Origin: an uncultured Bacteroidales bacterium
Lineage (GTDB): Bacteria > Bacteroidota > Bacteroidia > Bacteroidales > Bacteroidaceae
Assembly: GCA_902787575.1 (NCBI GenBank)
Contig: CADAGX010000002.1
Coordinates: 62,001-126,000 of the forward strand
Reading direction: 5' to 3'
Length of the DNA stretch: 64,000 nt
How positions within the stretch are numbered: position 1 is the stretch's first letter; each line of letters begins with the position of its first letter. A program made the translations under genes and the position numbers. Shown one piece after another: positions 39,626 through 48,297 of the stretch. The notes below the pieces were generated by a model that had not been told where the DNA came from, did no database searches, and saw only the letters and a list, made by a program, of their open reading frames with translations.

Positions 39626-41425
39626 ATGCAGGACATAAGAAATATTGCCATCATTGCCCACGTAGACCACGGCAAGACGACTCTCGTGGACAAGATGCTG
39701 CTGGCTGGAAACCTCTTCCGCGAGAACCAGCAGACGGGCGAACTGATGCTCGACAACAACGAACTGGAGCGCGAGAGGGGCATCACCATTCTCTCGAAGA
39801 ATGTTTCCATCAATTACCGCGGCACGAAAATCAACATCATCGACACTCCGGGTCACTCCGACTTCGGTGGCGAGGTGGAGCGCGTGCTGAATATGGCCGA
39901 CGGCTGCCTGCTGTTGGTGGATGCCTTCGAGGGCCCGATGCCGCAGACACGCTTCGTGCTGCAGAAAGCATTGCAGATAGGGCTGAAGCCTATCGTGGTG
40001 GTGAACAAGGTGGATAAGCCAAACTGCCGGCCGGAGGAAGTGTACGAGATGGTATTCGACCTAATGTGCGACCTCGATGCCACAGAGGAACAGCTCGACT
40101 TCCCCGTCATCTACGGCTCGGCCAAGAACGGCTGGATGGGCGCAGACTGGAACACGCCCACCGAGGATATCACCTACCTGCTGGATGCCATCATCGAGCA
40201 CATACCTGCACCGGAATATCTGGAAGGCACGCCGCAGATGCTCATCACGTCGCTCGACTACAGCAACTACACCGGTCGCATAGCCGTGGGCCGTGTGCAT
40301 CGCGGAACCATCCGCGAAGGAATGCCCATCACCGTGGCGCATCGCGACGGCTCGATGGAGAAAACGAAAATAAAGGAGTTGCATACCTTCACCGGCATGG
40401 GACACCAGAAGACGCAGCAAGTCTCGAGCGGCGACATCTGTGCCATCATCGGCTTGGAGCACTTCGAGATTGGAGACACCATCTGCGACGCCGAATCGCC
40501 CGAACCACTGCCCACCATCAGCATCGATGAGCCCACGATGTCTATGCTCTTCACCATCAACGACTCGCCGTTCTTTGGTAAGGAAGGCAAGTACTGCACG
40601 AGCCGCCACATCTACGAGCGTCTGCAGCGCGAGTTGGAAAAGAACCTGGCACTGCGCGTGGAAGAGGTGGAAGGCAACACCGACCGCTGGATTGTAAGCG
40701 GCCGTGGCGTGCTTCACCTGTCTGTTCTCATCGAGACGATGCGGCGCGAAGGCTACGAGCTGCAGGTGGGTCAGCCGCAGGTTATCTATAAGGAAATCGA
40801 CGGCCAGCGCTGCGAGCCAATAGAGGAACTCACCATCAATGTGCCCGAGGAATTCAGTTCGAAGATGATAGATATGGTGACGCGCCGCAAGGGAGAGATG
40901 CTGAGCATGGAGACGCAGGGCGACCGCGTGAACATACAATTCCAGATTCCCAGCCGTGGCATCATCGGTTTGCGTACCAATGTGCTTACGGCCTCGCAGG
41001 GCGAAGCCATCATGGCGCACCGCTATTTGGAATATCAGCCCTTCAAGGGCGAGATAAACCGTCGTATCAACGGCTCTATGATTAGCCTCGAGACGGGCAC
41101 AGCGTTTGCCTACGCCATCAACAACCTGCAAGACCGCGGCCGCTTCTTCATCGAACCGCAAGACCAAGTGTATGCCGGTCAGGTGGTGGGTGAGCATGTG
41201 CACGAGAACGACCTTGTGGTGAACGTCTGCAAGGCCAAACAGCTGACTAACATGCGTGCCAGCGGCTCGGACGAGAAAGTGCGTATCATTCCGGCCACCA
41301 TCTTCTCGCTGGAGGAGGCGCTCGAATACATAAAAGAAGACGAGTACGTAGAAGTGACGCCCAAGAGTATGCGTATGCGCAAGTGCATCCTCGACCACCT
41401 GGAGCGCAAACGTGCCGACCGCTAA
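39626..41425 (+). CDS. typA: GTP-binding protein TypA/BipA
   Basis: Ribosome-associated translational GTPase implicated in stress adaptation and ribosome assembly. The 599-residue protein has G1 AHVDHGKTTLVDKML, the switch region RERGITILSKN, G3 DTPGHSDFGGEVERVL, G4 NKVDKP and G5 YGSAKNGW. These are followed by the beta-barrel domain II, EF-G III/V-like domains and the TypA-specific C-terminal domain. It is separated from the convergent nhaA by a terminator. Confidence 0.97.
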   Translation: MQDIRNIAIIAHVDHGKTTLVDKMLLAGNLFRENQQTGELMLDNNELERERGITILSKNVSINYRGTKINIIDTPGHSDFGGEVERVLNMADGCLLLVDAFEGPMPQTRFVLQKALQIGLKPIVVVNKVDKPNCRPEEVYEMVFDLMCDLDATEEQLDFPVIYGSAKNGWMGADWNTPTEDITYLLDAIIEHIPAPEYLEGTPQMLITSLDYSNYTGRIAVGRVHRGTIREGMPITVAHRDGSMEKTKIKELHTFTGMGHQKTQQVSSGDICAIIGLEHFEIGDTICDAESPEPLPTISIDEPTMSMLFTINDSPFFGKEGKYCTSRHIYERLQRELEKNLALRVEEVEGNTDRWIVSGRGVLHLSVLIETMRREGYELQVGQPQVIYKEIDGQRCEPIEELTINVPEEFSSKMIDMVTRRKGEMLSMETQGDRVNIQFQIPSRGIIGLRTNVLTASQGEAIMAHRYLEYQPFKGEINRRINGSMISLETGTAFAYAINNLQDRGRFFIEPQDQVYAGQVVGEHVHENDLVVNVCKAKQLTNMRASGSDEKVRIIPATIFSLEEALEYIKEDEYVEVTPKSMRMRKCILDHLERKRADR

Positions 41426-41453
41426 GGCAAGATATACATTATTATATATAGAA

Positions 41454-41496
41454 AAGAGGGCGCTGACAAATGTAAGTCTGCGCCCTCTTCCTTTTG
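41454..41496. terminator. Intrinsic terminator between convergent typA and nhaA
   Basis: Stem AAGAGGGCGC (41454-41463) / GCGCCCTCTT (41480-41489) with a 16-nt loop, followed by CCTTTT on the plus strand and preceded by an A-rich stretch for the minus strand. Confidence 0.75.
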
Positions 41497-41506
41497 CGAC
41501 AAGTTG

Positions 41507-42859
41507 TTACTCGCCCGCCGTCTCGCGAGGCAGTGTAAAGTGGAGCATGATGCAGCCCGCCACGGCCGAGGCTATAGAGCCGCCGAGAATACCAAGCTTG
41601 GCGTCGTCGAGCAGAATGGCGTGCCCCGGAAGATAAGACAGGTTGGCCATGAACATGGAGACCGTGAATCCGATGCCGCAGAGCATACAAACCGAAGCAA
41701 AGGCAGGCCACGTGCCGCCCTTCGGCATCTGAATGACGCGCATCTTGATGAAGAGCCACGTAAAGGAGAAGACGCCTACGAACTTGCCGATGAGCAAACC
41801 CATGAAGACTGCAAGTCCTACGCCGCTCAGCAGGTTCTGCGCTGTCATTCCCGCAAGGTCCACGCCGGCATTGGCAAAGGCGAAGATGGGTATGATGTAG
41901 AAATTTACAGGTACCTTCAGTATATCCTCCATGTCTTGCAGTGGACTTATCAGGTGGTCGCTGGCGCTTTCCACGCTCTTGAGCATCGAAACCTCGTCGT
42001 CCGAGAGTATAGTCGGTTTGTTGCGGTCGGCGTATGACACCTGCGTCTCGGGGAAATTACGGATGGCACGTCGGATACGTTCGATATAGAACTTCGTGCC
42101 GCGAGGCAGGTTGGCCGGGATGCAGAAAGCCAGGATGACGCCGGCAATGGTGGCATGTATGCCGCTGCCCAGCATGCAGTACCAAAGGATGAGTCCGATG
42201 GTGATGTAGAAAGCTTTCGTACGCACCTGTCGCATGTTTCCAATGAGGAGAATGACGACGCAAAGCAACGCGCCGCCCAAATAGGCCCATTGCATGTGCT
42301 CGGTGTAACGTATGGCAATGACTATGATGCCTCCCAAGTCGTCTGCCACAGCCAGCGTGGCAAGGAATACCTTCAGTCCCACAGGAACGCGCTTAGAGAA
42401 AACCGAAAGCACGCCCAGCGAAAAAGCAATGTCTGTGGCCATCGGGATGGCCATACCGCGTTGCATCGCAGCATCGTTCGGGCAAATCAGATGAAAGACA
42501 ATGACTGGCACAAGCATTCCGCCGCAAGCACCGATGACGGGTGCCAGTGCTTTTTTCACCGAGGAGAGTTCGCCACAGAGTATCTCGCGCTTAATCTCGA
42601 GGCCCACGCTAAGAAAGAAGATGGCCATGAGGTAGTCGTTGATAAACGTACCGAGGGTGAGTGGCTCTCCGCCGTGTGAAAAGAAATTGAAGGAGCCGAT
42701 GCTGAGGCTCACAGGCAGCTGCCACAGTTGGGCATAGGCGTGCTTCCACGGGCTGTTGGCCACGATGAGAGCCAGCACGGTAGAAATTATCAGCAGCACG
42801 CTGGCGCTGACATATTTCCGCAGCAGGGAGGTGAAACTATAACTAAGTTCGTTGCTCAT
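41507..42859 (-). CDS. nhaA: Na+/H+ antiporter NhaA
   Basis: Inner-membrane electrogenic sodium/proton exchanger for pH and sodium homeostasis. The 450-residue protein has about 12 membrane segments. The family hallmarks are FINDYLMAIFFLSVGLEIKRE, GMAIPMATDIAFSLGVLSVF and the ion-binding aspartate pair in LAVADDLGGIIVIA. A hydrophilic insert (about residues 245-300) interrupts the C-terminal half. It lies 39 bp after the kinase-like gene, the last gene of a long leftward run beginning at the C1 peptidase. Confidence 0.96.
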   Translation of the reverse strand: MSNELSYSFTSLLRKYVSASVLLIISTVLALIVANSPWKHAYAQLWQLPVSLSIGSFNFFSHGGEPLTLGTFINDYLMAIFFLSVGLEIKREILCGELSSVKKALAPVIGACGGMLVPVIVFHLICPNDAAMQRGMAIPMATDIAFSLGVLSVFSKRVPVGLKVFLATLAVADDLGGIIVIAIRYTEHMQWAYLGGALLCVVILLIGNMRQVRTKAFYITIGLILWYCMLGSGIHATIAGVILAFCIPANLPRGTKFYIERIRRAIRNFPETQVSYADRNKPTILSDDEVSMLKSVESASDHLISPLQDMEDILKVPVNFYIIPIFAFANAGVDLAGMTAQNLLSGVGLAVFMGLLIGKFVGVFSFTWLFIKMRVIQMPKGGTWPAFASVCMLCGIGFTVSMFMANLSYLPGHAILLDDAKLGILGGSIASAVAGCIMLHFTLPRETAGE

Positions 42860-42898
42860 AACATTTATATGTTTTTGGGGTGGGGCATGTCAGAATTT

Positions 42899-43993
42899 CT
42901 ATGCCTTGATGCAGGCGGTCATTTCGTCGTAATGACTTTCGATGCTCTTGAGGAGGTGGAACTGGTTGTTGGCGCGCACAAAGTTGTGGGTGGCGTACTG
43001 ACACTTCCAGTACTTGTCGCCGCTCAGATAATCCCACAGGAAACGTACGCACTGCATGTATGGGAAGAGGGCCACGGCGTATGGCAGGTTCTCCACCTCG
43101 ACGGGTAGCAGGAACGAGCGAGCGCTCTGCAGGTAGCCCTCGGTGAAGGCACGGAAAATATCCATGCGGAATCCGACGCGGTCCATGTCGGGGCAATCTT
43201 CGGCCACGAGGTTTGCAGCCGTGCGCAGGAAGTCGCCGTAGTCCGAGAAGATGAAGTTCGGCATTACCGTATCGAGGTCTATGACGCAGAGCACGTTGTC
43301 GTTCTCATCGAAAAGCATGTTATTCACTTTCGTGTCGCAATGGCAGATACGCTTTGGCAAGATATCTTCGCGTCCCATGCGCTCGGCTTTGCACATCTCC
43401 ACAGCGCGCATCTCTATTTCGCGTAGCAGGTGCTGTACCTCGGGCTCGGCCACGCGTCCTACAGGGTCTTCGACTACAACCTGCCGCAGTTGCTGCAGTC
43501 GGAACTCCATGTTGTGGAAATTCGGAATCGTCTCGCCCAGCGGCACAGGCAGGTCGGATAGCATGGCTTGGAAGTTGCCGAAGGCCAGACCTGCGGCACG
43601 GCTGCTTTCGGGGTTCACGGCCTGCTTGGTGATGGCGTTGGATATGAAAATCATCAGGCGCCAGAAGTTGCCGTCCTTTTGGACGTAGAGTTTTTGCGCG
43701 TCGTCTTTCAGCCGTATGAAGGTGAGTACGCGGCGGTCTATGTCGGGCGTTCCCTGTGCTTCCAACTTGTGGCGGATGTGACCTGTCACGGCTGCAATGT
43801 TGTGCATCACCATTTCCACGTCGGGGAAGACATGGTGGTTGATACGTTGCAGCACGTAGTCGGGTGCCGTCGTCTCGGCGGTGCGGACCAAGAATGTGTC
43901 GTTGATGAGGCCCTCGCCCAGTGGTTTTATCTCTGCAATGCTTCCTTCGGTGGCAAACAGTGCCACAATGTCTCTCAGTTGCTGTTGTTCCAT
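42899..43993 (-). CDS. Phosphotransferase-family kinase (APH fold, NahK-like)
   Basis: A 364-residue aminoglycoside-phosphotransferase-fold kinase. The catalytic loop is CHCDTKVNNMLFD (HxDxxxxN) and the metal site CVIDLDTVMPN (DxD). An N-terminal nucleotide-binding part (IKPLGEGLINDTFLV, YVLQRINHHVFPDVEMVMHN) resembles N-acetylhexosamine 1-kinase NahK, so a sugar kinase role is likelier than antibiotic resistance. The substrate is inferred, not shown. It lies between the MG2 surface protein (56 bp upstream) and nhaA (39 bp downstream). Confidence 0.8.
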   Translation of the reverse strand: MEQQQLRDIVALFATEGSIAEIKPLGEGLINDTFLVRTAETTAPDYVLQRINHHVFPDVEMVMHNIAAVTGHIRHKLEAQGTPDIDRRVLTFIRLKDDAQKLYVQKDGNFWRLMIFISNAITKQAVNPESSRAAGLAFGNFQAMLSDLPVPLGETIPNFHNMEFRLQQLRQVVVEDPVGRVAEPEVQHLLREIEMRAVEMCKAERMGREDILPKRICHCDTKVNNMLFDENDNVLCVIDLDTVMPNFIFSDYGDFLRTAANLVAEDCPDMDRVGFRMDIFRAFTEGYLQSARSFLLPVEVENLPYAVALFPYMQCVRFLWDYLSGDKYWKCQYATHNFVRANNQFHLLKSIESHYDEMTACIKA

Positions 43994-44049
43994 AGTTATA
44001 TTGGTTTCTGGCCGTGTGTCGGCTCTTTGTTTTTGGTTCTTCTCTGTTG

Positions 44050-46908
44050 TTATTTATCCTCCGGCATTTTGGCGCCCGTCTGCAGCGTGCCGTCGGCTGC
44101 AAGTCCCTCAGCCGAAATGCCAATCTGTGTCTGCTTTCCGTTGTTGTAGAACTTCAGTTCTGCCTTTCCGGACGCGTCGAGCTGCACGTTGGGGTTCCAG
44201 AAGAGTGTGCGTCTGTAGTCTTTCACTTCGGGTGCGGGACGCTGCGAGTAGTCGGGCTGATAGAAATCCTCGCAAACGGCATATCCCTGCAGCACGAAGC
44301 GGCGGTCGCGATGTATGACACGTCGTCCGTCATTCGGGTCGCGGCGAAGATCTACGATAACTTCTGGCTGGTTGTCGCCTTCGAAATGCTTGTCTCCCTC
44401 GCGTCGCGGGCTGTAGTCCGTGTAGATATATACCTGCTTCAAGCGCGGCAGATGGTTGAACTTCTCCTTTTCCGTATTCGACATGTTGTAAGACTCGTTG
44501 TGCGTGTCGCGCCGCAGCTGTACATCGTAGGCGCGGTGCATGTTCATGTCGCCAATGTAGGTTCGCACCACGTCCTGAATAAACCGCTGGGCGCCCATAT
44601 ACAAGCCCGTGCAAAGACCGGCGTCGCATGCGTCGTTGAAAGCTTGATACGCGTCGATGACAAACGCTGGCTTCGACGCATCAAAACGCTGATAGCCGCT
44701 ACGCTTACGGCCAACGGTGATTTCCTGCAAGGTGCGTGAGCCGTCCTTCATCCAGTCCTCCCACTGCACAGAGCCCTTCGGTATCTCGGCCAGATTTGTC
44801 TGGTACCAATTGTAGGGCTTCACGAAGCGTGGGAAAATCGGCGTGAGGCGGACGTAGAATTCGGGGAAGTTGGGCTGCTCGTTTTCGTCCTCGCTCATCG
44901 CCACCCAGTTGTGGCTTTGCATCTCCGATGCGTCCCACCGCGAGGTGTCGGCTGCCGCCACCGTGAAGAAGCACGTGTCGTAGAACTTGGGCGCCGTGAT
45001 GTTGAAGCGGGCGTTCTTGGTAGCCACGTCGCCCACTACGCCCTCTTGTGCTCCCGGCTGCGTGAACTCGGCATGAACCATCACTTCGCGTTTAAGTCCA
45101 CCGCGGCCCAGACCGAAGCGTTCCGTCACGCCATCGGACGATGTGGTGGTGCCTTTCTTAAATTCGCGCTCGGCTTCCATGTCTTGCTTGCGCAGCGCCG
45201 TGGCTGGGTTCTCGTGCGGTTTCAGGCCCGTCTCGTTGGTGTTTTCATCTGTCTCGCCAACTTTTCTGTTATTGTTGGTCTTTGTTTGTGCTTCGCGTGC
45301 CTCGCGTTCGGCCTCGGTCTCCGTAACTTCGGCGCTTGTGGCCGTAGCCATGTCGCCGAACTCGCTGGCTGGATTGAAGGCCTCGTATTTGTTCACCTCT
45401 CCGGCCAGTATCTGCGTTGTCTCGGGCATGTATTGCAGCGTGAAGGCTCGCGGAGTGGCCATTGTGTGCCAGTCGTAGCGTCGCCAGCCCTGAATCATCA
45501 GCAAGAGGTCGAGGGCGCGACGGTGCTCGGCGTCGTCTTTCTCGAAATAATAGGTGGGATTCTCCACAAAGCCACGTATCTGGCTGGCGAGCAGCATCTC
45601 GGTGAGAATATTTCCGTTGTCGTAAGTGTACTCGCTGTGTGCCGCATCGCGCACGGCCACGCTGACGGAACTGCCCGGTGTGCCGCCTTCGATGCCAATA
45701 TTGACGGCAGCAAAAGGTTCGTAGCCGTTCGCATTCACGCCCGAGAAGGTGAGCCGTCGGCCTTCTGTCTCAGTGCCGCGGACAAAGATAAGGCGGTCGG
45801 CATAGATGCGTCCTTCGGCGTTGAAGATTGTCAGCTGCAGGACTCCCTTGCGCAGGCCGTCGGTGGAAATGGTGTGGGCCTTTCTTTGGCCTACGATGCC
45901 AAGTTCTTCGAACTTCTGCATCACGCCCTCATTTAGGATGGTAAGTCCCAGATTTTCCTGCGCAGCTGTGCCGGCTGCTGCCAGCAGCAGTTCTATCTGT
46001 CCTTCCTTCTGGTCGGCGATGAGCGCCACACCGTCGGTTTCCACTTTAGGAAGCTTAGTTTTGGCAGAACCCTTGTCCCACACGAAAGTTGCCGTGTAGC
46101 CAGATTTCTCATCGGGCGTGAACTCGAGCGTGCCGCGGCCTCGCTGTTCTGTTTTTGCCTCGGCTATTTTGTGTCCTGCGTTGTCGGTCAGCGTGACAGT
46201 GCCCTGCAGATGTTTTCCTTCCTCGTCTGCCACTTCGAAGGCTACGCGGTTAGGCACTCCGGCCACCAAGTTTCCTCCCTCGGGAAACAGCAGCAGGCTG
46301 GCCTCGGGCGTCGAGTTGTCGGCCTTGAAATAGCGGCGCAGCGGCCGCAATGTCATGTTCGGCTCGTAGGCTCCCGGCTGTCGCGGATGGTCGTAAACGG
46401 GGAAGACACGGCTGTAGAGCTTCTCGTAATCGCGGTAATATTCGCGTGCCATGCGCTGGTTGAAGAACCATTTCTCGGCAAACGACGTGTGGGGATGCTG
46501 AAACTCGCCCCAGTTGAGTTGCCAGCGCGTGTAGGCGCGCAGTTCGTAGTAGCCGCCGTAGAGTGTGTCGGGCAGACAAAAGGAGCCAACGCCCTGTCCG
46601 TTCTTCATTTCTATGAGTTGGCGTTCCACCAGATAGCCGTCCTGATTGAGGAGTTCGGCGTAGAGAATGCCGCTCAGCTGGCTGGGAGCACCCGAGTCGC
46701 TGCGTCGCAGGTAGGCTTTGAAGTATATGGTGTCTCCCAGGAAGTATGACGTGTTGTCCATGTGCACGAAGACTTGTTCCTGTGGCACCTTTTGGCCGAA
46801 AAGTTGCAGGCGTGAGGCCCATCCGTCGAGCGTGGTGGGTGCTGTCTGGGTCTGTGCTGTGGCAGAAAGCGCAGCGAGTATGGTCAGAGATAAGAGTAAC
46901 TTTTTCAT
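44050..46908 (-). CDS. MG2 (alpha-2-macroglobulin-like) domain surface protein
   Basis: A 952-residue protein with a signal peptide (MKKLLLSLTILAALSATAQ). Residues about 40-170 carry an MG2-like fold (EQVFVHMDNTSYFLGDTIYF, then KAYLRR and GGYYELRAYTRWQLNWGEF). Further beta-sandwich domains follow (LLLFPEGGNLVAGVPNRVAF). A charged central linker (about residues 520-590: EVTETEAEREAREAQTKTNN, PHENPATALRKQDMEAEREF) precedes a C-terminal region with YPLE-independent beta structure ending in GKAELKFYNNGKQTQIGISA. Related Bacteroidota proteins often carry a TonB plug-like segment; I cannot identify one confidently here. The function is unknown; outer-membrane or periplasmic location is inferred. 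Confidence 0.7.
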   Translation of the reverse strand: MKKLLLSLTILAALSATAQTQTAPTTLDGWASRLQLFGQKVPQEQVFVHMDNTSYFLGDTIYFKAYLRRSDSGAPSQLSGILYAELLNQDGYLVERQLIEMKNGQGVGSFCLPDTLYGGYYELRAYTRWQLNWGEFQHPHTSFAEKWFFNQRMAREYYRDYEKLYSRVFPVYDHPRQPGAYEPNMTLRPLRRYFKADNSTPEASLLLFPEGGNLVAGVPNRVAFEVADEEGKHLQGTVTLTDNAGHKIAEAKTEQRGRGTLEFTPDEKSGYTATFVWDKGSAKTKLPKVETDGVALIADQKEGQIELLLAAAGTAAQENLGLTILNEGVMQKFEELGIVGQRKAHTISTDGLRKGVLQLTIFNAEGRIYADRLIFVRGTETEGRRLTFSGVNANGYEPFAAVNIGIEGGTPGSSVSVAVRDAAHSEYTYDNGNILTEMLLASQIRGFVENPTYYFEKDDAEHRRALDLLLMIQGWRRYDWHTMATPRAFTLQYMPETTQILAGEVNKYEAFNPASEFGDMATATSAEVTETEAEREAREAQTKTNNNRKVGETDENTNETGLKPHENPATALRKQDMEAEREFKKGTTTSSDGVTERFGLGRGGLKREVMVHAEFTQPGAQEGVVGDVATKNARFNITAPKFYDTCFFTVAAADTSRWDASEMQSHNWVAMSEDENEQPNFPEFYVRLTPIFPRFVKPYNWYQTNLAEIPKGSVQWEDWMKDGSRTLQEITVGRKRSGYQRFDASKPAFVIDAYQAFNDACDAGLCTGLYMGAQRFIQDVVRTYIGDMNMHRAYDVQLRRDTHNESYNMSNTEKEKFNHLPRLKQVYIYTDYSPRREGDKHFEGDNQPEVIVDLRRDPNDGRRVIHRDRRFVLQGYAVCEDFYQPDYSQRPAPEVKDYRRTLFWNPNVQLDASGKAELKFYNNGKQTQIGISAEGLAADGTLQTGAKMPEDK

Positions 46909-46933
46909 ATTCGATCTGTTTTTTGTGAGTCGG

Positions 46934-47899
46934 TCATTTGTCTATATCCCAGCGGTAAGTGGCGTAGGCTACGCCCTGACCGCCGAAACCTTCTTTCTGG
47001 CGGATGAGATTCTCGTTCAGTACGTGTCCTTGCTGCTCATTGCTCGTGCCGAAGTCGAAGAAACGAAGCGTGGTTTCCTTGCTGCAACGCTCGATGAGCC
47101 CGAAGTAGAGCATGTCGAGCGCGCCGTCCTGGCGTCCCTGCGGTGTGCAGTGGCCGTATTGTACGTGAACGGTTTGCTGTGAAACGTAGAGCACGGCGCC
47201 TGCTTGTGGCTGTCCCTGTGCGTCGAGGGCCAAGTAGCAGCGTATCTGCTGCGGGAAACAGCCTTGCAGATACTGCATTTCTGCAAGCGAATGTACGGGC
47301 CGGGCGCCATATCGCTGGAGCAGGTTGCCTTCCAGAATTGGCCAAAAGTCAGCCAGCGTTCCCTCTGCCACGTGATAGCCCAAATTTTCCGCCCTGTGTT
47401 TTCCGCGAAATCTGCGGCGCTCGGCAAAAAAACTGCACGTGGTTTTGAGCGAAACTACGCATGAAATATTGCATGCCTCCTGCACGGCTCCGACACGGAA
47501 TAGCGCGTAGCGGTCTTCCTCGGCTGGCAGCAAGTGATAAATGGTGGGCACGGGCTTGTACGTGATGCGCCGGAACCCGTTTTCCTGCGCGTAACGGTTG
47601 AGGCTGTCAAAGATGTCCAACACGTCGGCTGCACCCACTTTGGCTGTCAGCACGAGTCCGCCGTAGGTCAGCCCCATGTGGGAAGCCAGCGTGCGGATGC
47701 CCTCTGTCTCTGTTTCGTGTGCCGGCAGCAGTGCCACGAGGCGTTCCTTGCTGTCGTAGAAAAGCAGGGAGTGGTCGGTGAAACGCTCGTGATGATACTC
47801 CATGTAGTCGCGCAGGAAGAGGAACGTGCCGTTCTTCGACGCGCGCACAAGGTCGTCCCACGCGGTTTTATCTGTTGCCGTATATCTTCTGGAAGTCAT
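46934..47899 (-). CDS. FemAB/GNAT-type acyltransferase-like protein
   Basis: A 321-residue protein beginning MTSRRYTATDKTAWDDLVRA. It resembles the FemAB-like acetyltransferase fold, with an N-terminal block TFLFLRDYMEYHHERFTDHS and a C-terminal GNAT block (AGAVLYVSQQTVHVQYGHCT, GALDMLYFGLIERCSKE, FFDFGTSNEQQGHVLNENLI). The acyl donor and acceptor are unknown. Two adjacent ATG codons (47902, 47899) are possible starts; both lie inside the end of the upstream fdtA-like gene, giving an overlap of about 32 bp. That suggests coupled expression and a joint role in sugar modification. Confidence 0.75.
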   Translation of the reverse strand: MTSRRYTATDKTAWDDLVRASKNGTFLFLRDYMEYHHERFTDHSLLFYDSKERLVALLPAHETETEGIRTLASHMGLTYGGLVLTAKVGAADVLDIFDSLNRYAQENGFRRITYKPVPTIYHLLPAEEDRYALFRVGAVQEACNISCVVSLKTTCSFFAERRRFRGKHRAENLGYHVAEGTLADFWPILEGNLLQRYGARPVHSLAEMQYLQGCFPQQIRCYLALDAQGQPQAGAVLYVSQQTVHVQYGHCTPQGRQDGALDMLYFGLIERCSKETTLRFFDFGTSNEQQGHVLNENLIRQKEGFGGQGVAYATYRWDIDK

Positions 47900-48284
47900 C
47901 ATATTCGCGAATGTAGTCCGATTCGTCAAAAGGAAGGCTGGCCAGCACCAGACAGACGGCTCCCGAGGAGAAATCCTCGAGTGTCCGCCAGACGCCCGTC
48001 TCCACCAGTAGTCCCTGCCACGGGCGCTTGAGGTGGTACGTGTGGCGTTCCCGTCCGTTGTCGAGCGTCACGCAGAAAGAACCGCTCACGGCCACGATGA
48101 ACTCGCGGCACTGGCGGTGTGCATGTCCGCCGCGGCTTTCTCCGCCCGGCACGTCGGTCACCCAATATGCACGTGCGATGGGGAAGGGTATGCCAGTCAG
48201 ACCCTCGGCCACTGTGAGGTTGCCTCGCGGGTCTTCGAACTTGTCGAGGAGGATTTCTTGCCCCAGAATATTTTTGTCGGCCAT
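47868..48284 (-). CDS. WxcM/FdtA-type sugar 3,4-ketoisomerase family protein
   Basis: A 138-residue cupin of the WxcM-like/FdtA family, which isomerises dTDP-4-keto-6-deoxy sugars at C3/C4. Visible features are the N-terminal DPRGNLTVAEGLTGIPFPIA, the conserved RAYWVTDVPGGESRGGHAH metal- or substrate-binding histidine block, the cupin strands EFIVAVSGSFCVTLDNG and YHLKRPWQGLLVETGVWRTL, and the closing FDESDYIREYDDF. No RmlA/RmlB or aminotransferase genes are nearby, so the substrate must come from elsewhere. It overlaps the acyltransferase-like gene. Confidence 0.82.
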   Translation of the reverse strand: MADKNILGQEILLDKFEDPRGNLTVAEGLTGIPFPIARAYWVTDVPGGESRGGHAHRQCREFIVAVSGSFCVTLDNGRERHTYHLKRPWQGLLVETGVWRTLEDFSSGAVCLVLASLPFDESDYIREYDDFQKIYGNR

Positions 48285-48297
48285 AATCTACGAAGTT

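Noticed and set aside
42899-43993. Aminoglycoside resistance gene
   Set aside because: It has the phosphotransferase catalytic loop, but the N-terminal pattern resembles sugar kinases of the NahK type, and there is no resistance context.
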